Shown piece after piece: positions 62,401 through 64,000 of a stretch of DNA of 64,000 nucleotides. Numbering within the stretch: position 1 is the stretch's first letter; the number at the start of each line of letters is the position of its first letter. The notes below the pieces were generated by a model. The model worked only from the letters and a program-made list of their open reading frames with translations, was not told where the DNA came from and did not search any database. Origin of the DNA: an uncultured Poribacteria bacterium (GTDB taxonomy: Bacteria > Poribacteria > WGA-4E > WGA-3G); NCBI GenBank assembly GCA_951828385.1, contig OX639973.1:5633200-5697199 (forward strand), in the 5' to 3' direction. The position numbers and the translations under genes were made by a program.

Positions 62401-62736
62401 AATTGCTGTGCTGAAAAAAGCGTTTGTATTAATCCGCGGATGTGCTTCATCCAATGATTCTTGGTCCGCGAAAAAGGCATAATCTGGCTGCTTTGGACCT
62501 AAGGAGGTTCGTAGTAACGGTTGCACTTCAAAGACATGTCCGAGGCATCTCAGCACCGGCCGGATGAACTGTTCTTCTGTCTGTGCTTCATTCAAGTTTT
62601 CTACAAAATCAGCTACAGAGATATAAAGCTGTTTAATCTGAGTGTAGACAGACTCCAAGGTAACTGATGCTTGTTCCTTTACTACCTTCTCAAGATGATA
62701 ACTGGAAAATAAAGCATTGTTAAAGGATGGTATCAT
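59437..62736 (-). CDS. Type IIG-like restriction enzyme/adenine methyltransferase (Eco57I class)
   Basis: This is one 1099-residue polypeptide. The N-terminal third has a probable nuclease domain (Q-P-D-Y-A-F-F ... V-G-D-A-K-A-W, in the register of P-D...(D/E)-x-K). The middle has the methyltransferase motif I (V-L-D-P-A-M-G-S-G-H-F-L) and motif IV (I-I-G-N-P-P-Y-G), the N6-adenine type. The C-terminal third is a TaqI/Eco57I-like target-recognition region (L-N-S-E-L-I-N-W-Y, then I-G-K-I-P-I-P). In such enzymes one chain both cuts and methylates. No separate specificity subunit is next to it. The last codons and stop come from a hairpin repeat. No ribosome-binding site is seen before ATG 62736. 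Confidence 0.85.
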   Translation of the reverse strand: MIPSFNNALFSSYHLEKVVKEQASVTLESVYTQIKQLYISVADFVENLNEAQTEEQFIRPVLRCLGHVFEVQPLLRTSLGPKQPDYAFFADQESLDEAHPRINTNAFFSTAITVGDAKAWARNLDKKLVGSGDPFSNNNPSHQIDYYIRTSELTWGILTSGKLWRLYHRDTSYKLDSFYEVNLEKILTDEDIDAFRYFYYLFRSEAFVPDTSNRSFLDDMLSGSIRYTVSVSDDLGEKIYLALEELINGFLNYQGNNLTTSAADIKKIHESSLILLYRLLFVLYAESRGLLPLENSEYQKEYSLERLATEIHGKLDTESVIPDLRSDYWDRLQTLFTLIDKGWEESIPRYNGGLFNPKRQRFLIEKKIGNRSLAEVIDTLTRTKERERIAYQDLAIQHLGNVYEGLLEYKPTVENQTERIKLKKSKNAKKASGSYYTSDVIVRSMVENALSPLCKRKQFEEILRLKVLDPAMGSGHFLIGVIDHLALELVTHPDTPPLQTGDVDTEIAYWRRRVVETCIYGVDKNPMAVELAKVSLWLHTVSKGKPLSFLDHHIRCGNSLVGANIANLANLPVIQKSRRSQETSQPALDMVFEFTDTVSEAVGHYLVIDSMESTTVDDIHVMEKELTQAQQTLNQHRRVANLWLSVYFRNRVKRDDYHNILSVLKSGQVADFSDLQGYQEAQQLAEDYRYFHWEIEFPEVFCDESGNKLENPGFDAIIGNPPYGAKLDSFEKDHLGAVVTDTEKNKNSAAFFMDIAKNRLMKSDGVLAFIVPKSLLFVESWRTLFFALLGKTRILIDVGEAFKGVKLEQVIFIYDACYTENFYEAYKFVDETLSNKTEIGHADSRQFQTWICDVSSEEIQIGLKVKQIGTLMRDISDTKRGLPWQSKLSESGDVPVVGGKQIVRYGTNGIKGFVNSEDLDPPEDSDSPNERVEFLQQSKVISQRIIAHITEPKPHIKITATVDQKGDVLSVDTVMNTVLTGQNISLTFVSALLNSELINWYTHKFIFASAVRSMNLDCHYIGKIPIPIVTPEEQEPIIELANQIMAAKRDNPEVDMLKKERKIDKLVYNLYGLEAEERKIVQSSISDDKTAVCVRICTN

Positions 62737-63040
62737 TTTTGATTTTTATATGTTAAGTAGTATAAGTTGTTTACTAAGACACCTATCAATCTCGCAAAAC
62801 AAACTTTACTACAAATTTGCTTCGGTACCCTCTCCCTCTGTTTGCGGGGCTAAGGGAGTGAACTCGCTATCGAGTGTAAAAGTGATGTCAAAATCTACTA
62901 TATAACCCAAGTTACCACATCCCGCGGATAATCAACACCTTTGTCTGAAAAAGGATATTTGCATGTCTAAAATCTTGTAAGTAGCAACTTGGGTTATATA
63001 ATCAATGTGTCGTTCCCCAGCAGGTGAGGCAACCTCGTCC
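62737..63040. other. Intergenic region with 15-bp inverted repeat
   Basis: This 304-base gap lies between the sulfatase stop and the restriction-modification start, both on the minus strand. It holds the long inverted repeat at 62899-63000 and a possible weak minus-strand -10 (TATACT) near 62760. No gene is seen. Confidence 0.4.
62899..63000. repeat. 102-bp element bounded by perfect 15-bp inverted repeats
   Basis: TATATAACCCAAGTT (62899-62913) and its exact complement AACTTGGGTTATATA (62986-63000) enclose 72 bases with no coding capacity. This layout suits a miniature inverted-repeat element or a large hairpin. Only one copy is present in the window. Confidence 0.65.
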
Positions 63041-64000
63041 CTACCGTTCCCGTCCCGAAATGAGCAGGTCAAAGGAATTGCTCTGCCATCCGCCGTCCGT
63101 GACGATGTTGTCTTTTGTTTCACGTAAACGATCGACCATACGCGCCTTCATCCGGCGAAGGACATGCTTGTAACCGAGTTGCTTTGCTACGTTGTGGAGT
63201 TCGTGCGGATCGCTTTTCATGTCGTAGAGTTCGTCTTCACTGTATGGATTATAGACGTATTTCCAAGAATCCGTCCGCACCATCCTGACAGTGGCAAGCG
63301 TCGGCTCGTACCCGTGAAATTCGGCGAACACATCATCGGGCCAGTCCTCCACAGTTTCACCCCTCAAAAGTGGAACAATGGATCTACCATCAAGATTATC
63401 AGGGGTTTCTGCACCACCGAGTTCCAAGAAGGTCGGCATCAAGTCCACAAGGTTCACAAATTCATCACACGTGGTTCCGGGTGATGTTGCGCCGGGCCAA
63501 CGGATCACAAGCGGGATGTGATGTGTCTCTTCGTACATGTGGAAACCTTTGTTGAAAAGCCGATGGCTGCCGAGCATATCGCCATGGTCGGTCGAAAAGA
63601 TGACAACTGTATTCTCCGCCATACCGTTCGCTTCGAGGCAGTCGAGAATGCGTCGCACCTGATCGTCAATGAAAGTGCAGAATCCCCAATACGCAGCGAT
63701 GGCCTTCTGCCAATCGGGCCATGTCAGGTGGCTGGCGTTCCAACGGAGCATCTCCTTCTGCTGGATGAGGGGTTTATTGATGAACTGCTCATCAAAGTTA
63801 CCCCAGCGTTCAACGGTGTCCGGATCGTACATTGTGTCGTAAGGTGCTGGCACGGCGTACGGGAAATGCGGTCCGAAGAAATTCGCAGCAATCATAAACG
63901 GTTGCTCAGAATCTGAATAACCGTCGATTAATTCAATCGTTTTATCCGCAGTCCACGCCTCCATTGTCCGTTCAGCAGGGAGTGGATGTCTGCCGTAGAA
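63041..64000 (-). CDS. Sulfatase (arylsulfatase-like), 5' end outside window
   Basis: This is the C-terminal part of an alkaline-phosphatase-superfamily sulfatase. The frame is still open at the window edge, so the Cys/Ser that becomes formylglycine (C/S-x-P-S-R) lies outside. Seen: F-F-G-P-H-F-P-Y, W-G-F-C-T-F-I-D-D-Q-V-R-R-I, F-S-T-D-H-G-D-M-L-G-S-H (metal ligands Asp and His), F-N-K-G-F-H-M-Y-E, P-L-V-I-R-W-P, and D-L-M-P-T-F-L-E-L. It probably removes sulfate from a sulfated glycan. It is next to the restriction-modification gene but there is no sign of a functional link. Confidence 0.9.
   Translation of the reverse strand, partial: FYGRHPLPAERTMEAWTADKTIELIDGYSDSEQPFMIAANFFGPHFPYAVPAPYDTMYDPDTVERWGNFDEQFINKPLIQQKEMLRWNASHLTWPDWQKAIAAYWGFCTFIDDQVRRILDCLEANGMAENTVVIFSTDHGDMLGSHRLFNKGFHMYEETHHIPLVIRWPGATSPGTTCDEFVNLVDLMPTFLELGGAETPDNLDGRSIVPLLRGETVEDWPDDVFAEFHGYEPTLATVRMVRTDSWKYVYNPYSEDELYDMKSDPHELHNVAKQLGYKHVLRRMKARMVDRLRETKDNIVTDGGWQSNSFDLLISGRER

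Noticed and set aside
1-64000. tRNA, rRNA, CRISPR or transposase genes
   Set aside because: I scanned the intergenic regions for TTCGA-type arms, cloverleaf pairs, direct-repeat arrays and DDE/tyrosine recombinase motifs and saw none I could support. A tRNAscan or Rfam search would be decisive.

Overview
The window (about 45% GC by eye) looks like a chromosome segment from an uncultivated, Gram-negative-type bacterium. The gene content (secreted WD40 and LamG proteins, phytanoyl-CoA-dioxygenase-like enzymes, many Gfo/Idh/MocA oxidoreductases, sulfatase, sialidase) most resembles Candidatus Poribacteria and related sponge- or marine-associated lineages. That placement is an inference from gene content, not from a marker phylogeny.

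Layout. 1-11 kb: a partial WD40 protein, a sugar-phosphate transferase, an atypical protein-kinase-like protein, a PhyH-family dioxygenase, and three exported proteins (4314, 7197, 9146) that each carry exactly 14 WD40 repeats behind the same N-terminal module, with an SDR epimerase between the first two. 11-15.3 kb: a small toxin/antitoxin-like pair behind a near-perfect sigma70 promoter, then succinate dehydrogenase/fumarate reductase genes in the order C-A-B. 15.5-21 kb: an oxidoreductase, a trypsin-like protease fused to 13 TPRs, and a large TPR lipoprotein candidate. 21-25.6 kb: the housekeeping block rho-rpmE-prfA-prmC behind a long leader. 25.9-29.8 kb: an ECF sigma factor followed by an FHA protein, a TPR metallopeptidase, a CvpA-like membrane protein and a TPR membrane protein. 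29.8-40.6 kb: a peptidase remnant, an ECF sigma factor fused to an S9 peptidase that has lost its nucleophile, two ABC-2 permeases, an apparently intact S9 paralogue, an oxidoreductase and a second TPR membrane protein. 40.6-46.4 kb: GDSL esterase, thiE, DUF2851, methyltransferase, LamG protein, sialidase. 46.5-48 kb: a PIN-domain gene with its downstream partner gene tandemly multiplied. 48-58.5 kb: mostly minus strand: a frameshifted YWTD/lamin-tail protein, an AAA/PD-(D/E)XK protein, PhyH, LamG, oxidoreductase, Ycf48-like propeller, phosphohexomutase. 58.5-64 kb: a 0.9-kb repeat-rich gap, a one-polypeptide Eco57I-type restriction-modification enzyme, and a partial sulfatase.

The signals I find most interesting are: (i) a C-terminal tail motif, G-K-L-[AT]-T-x-W-x-x-[IL]-K, shared by three exported proteins with different domains, which looks like an undescribed sorting or anchoring tag; (ii) the sigma factor/dead-peptidase fusion, which keeps an internal ribosome-binding site and has a paralogue with an intact Ser elbow 3 kb downstream; (iii) the PIN gene with four copies of a partner module, the first fused in frame; (iv) two families of intergenic hairpin repeats, one with compensatory stem changes; and (v) an iteron-like TGTGACG array next to the restriction-modification gene.

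No rRNA, tRNA, CRISPR array or transposase gene was recognised.
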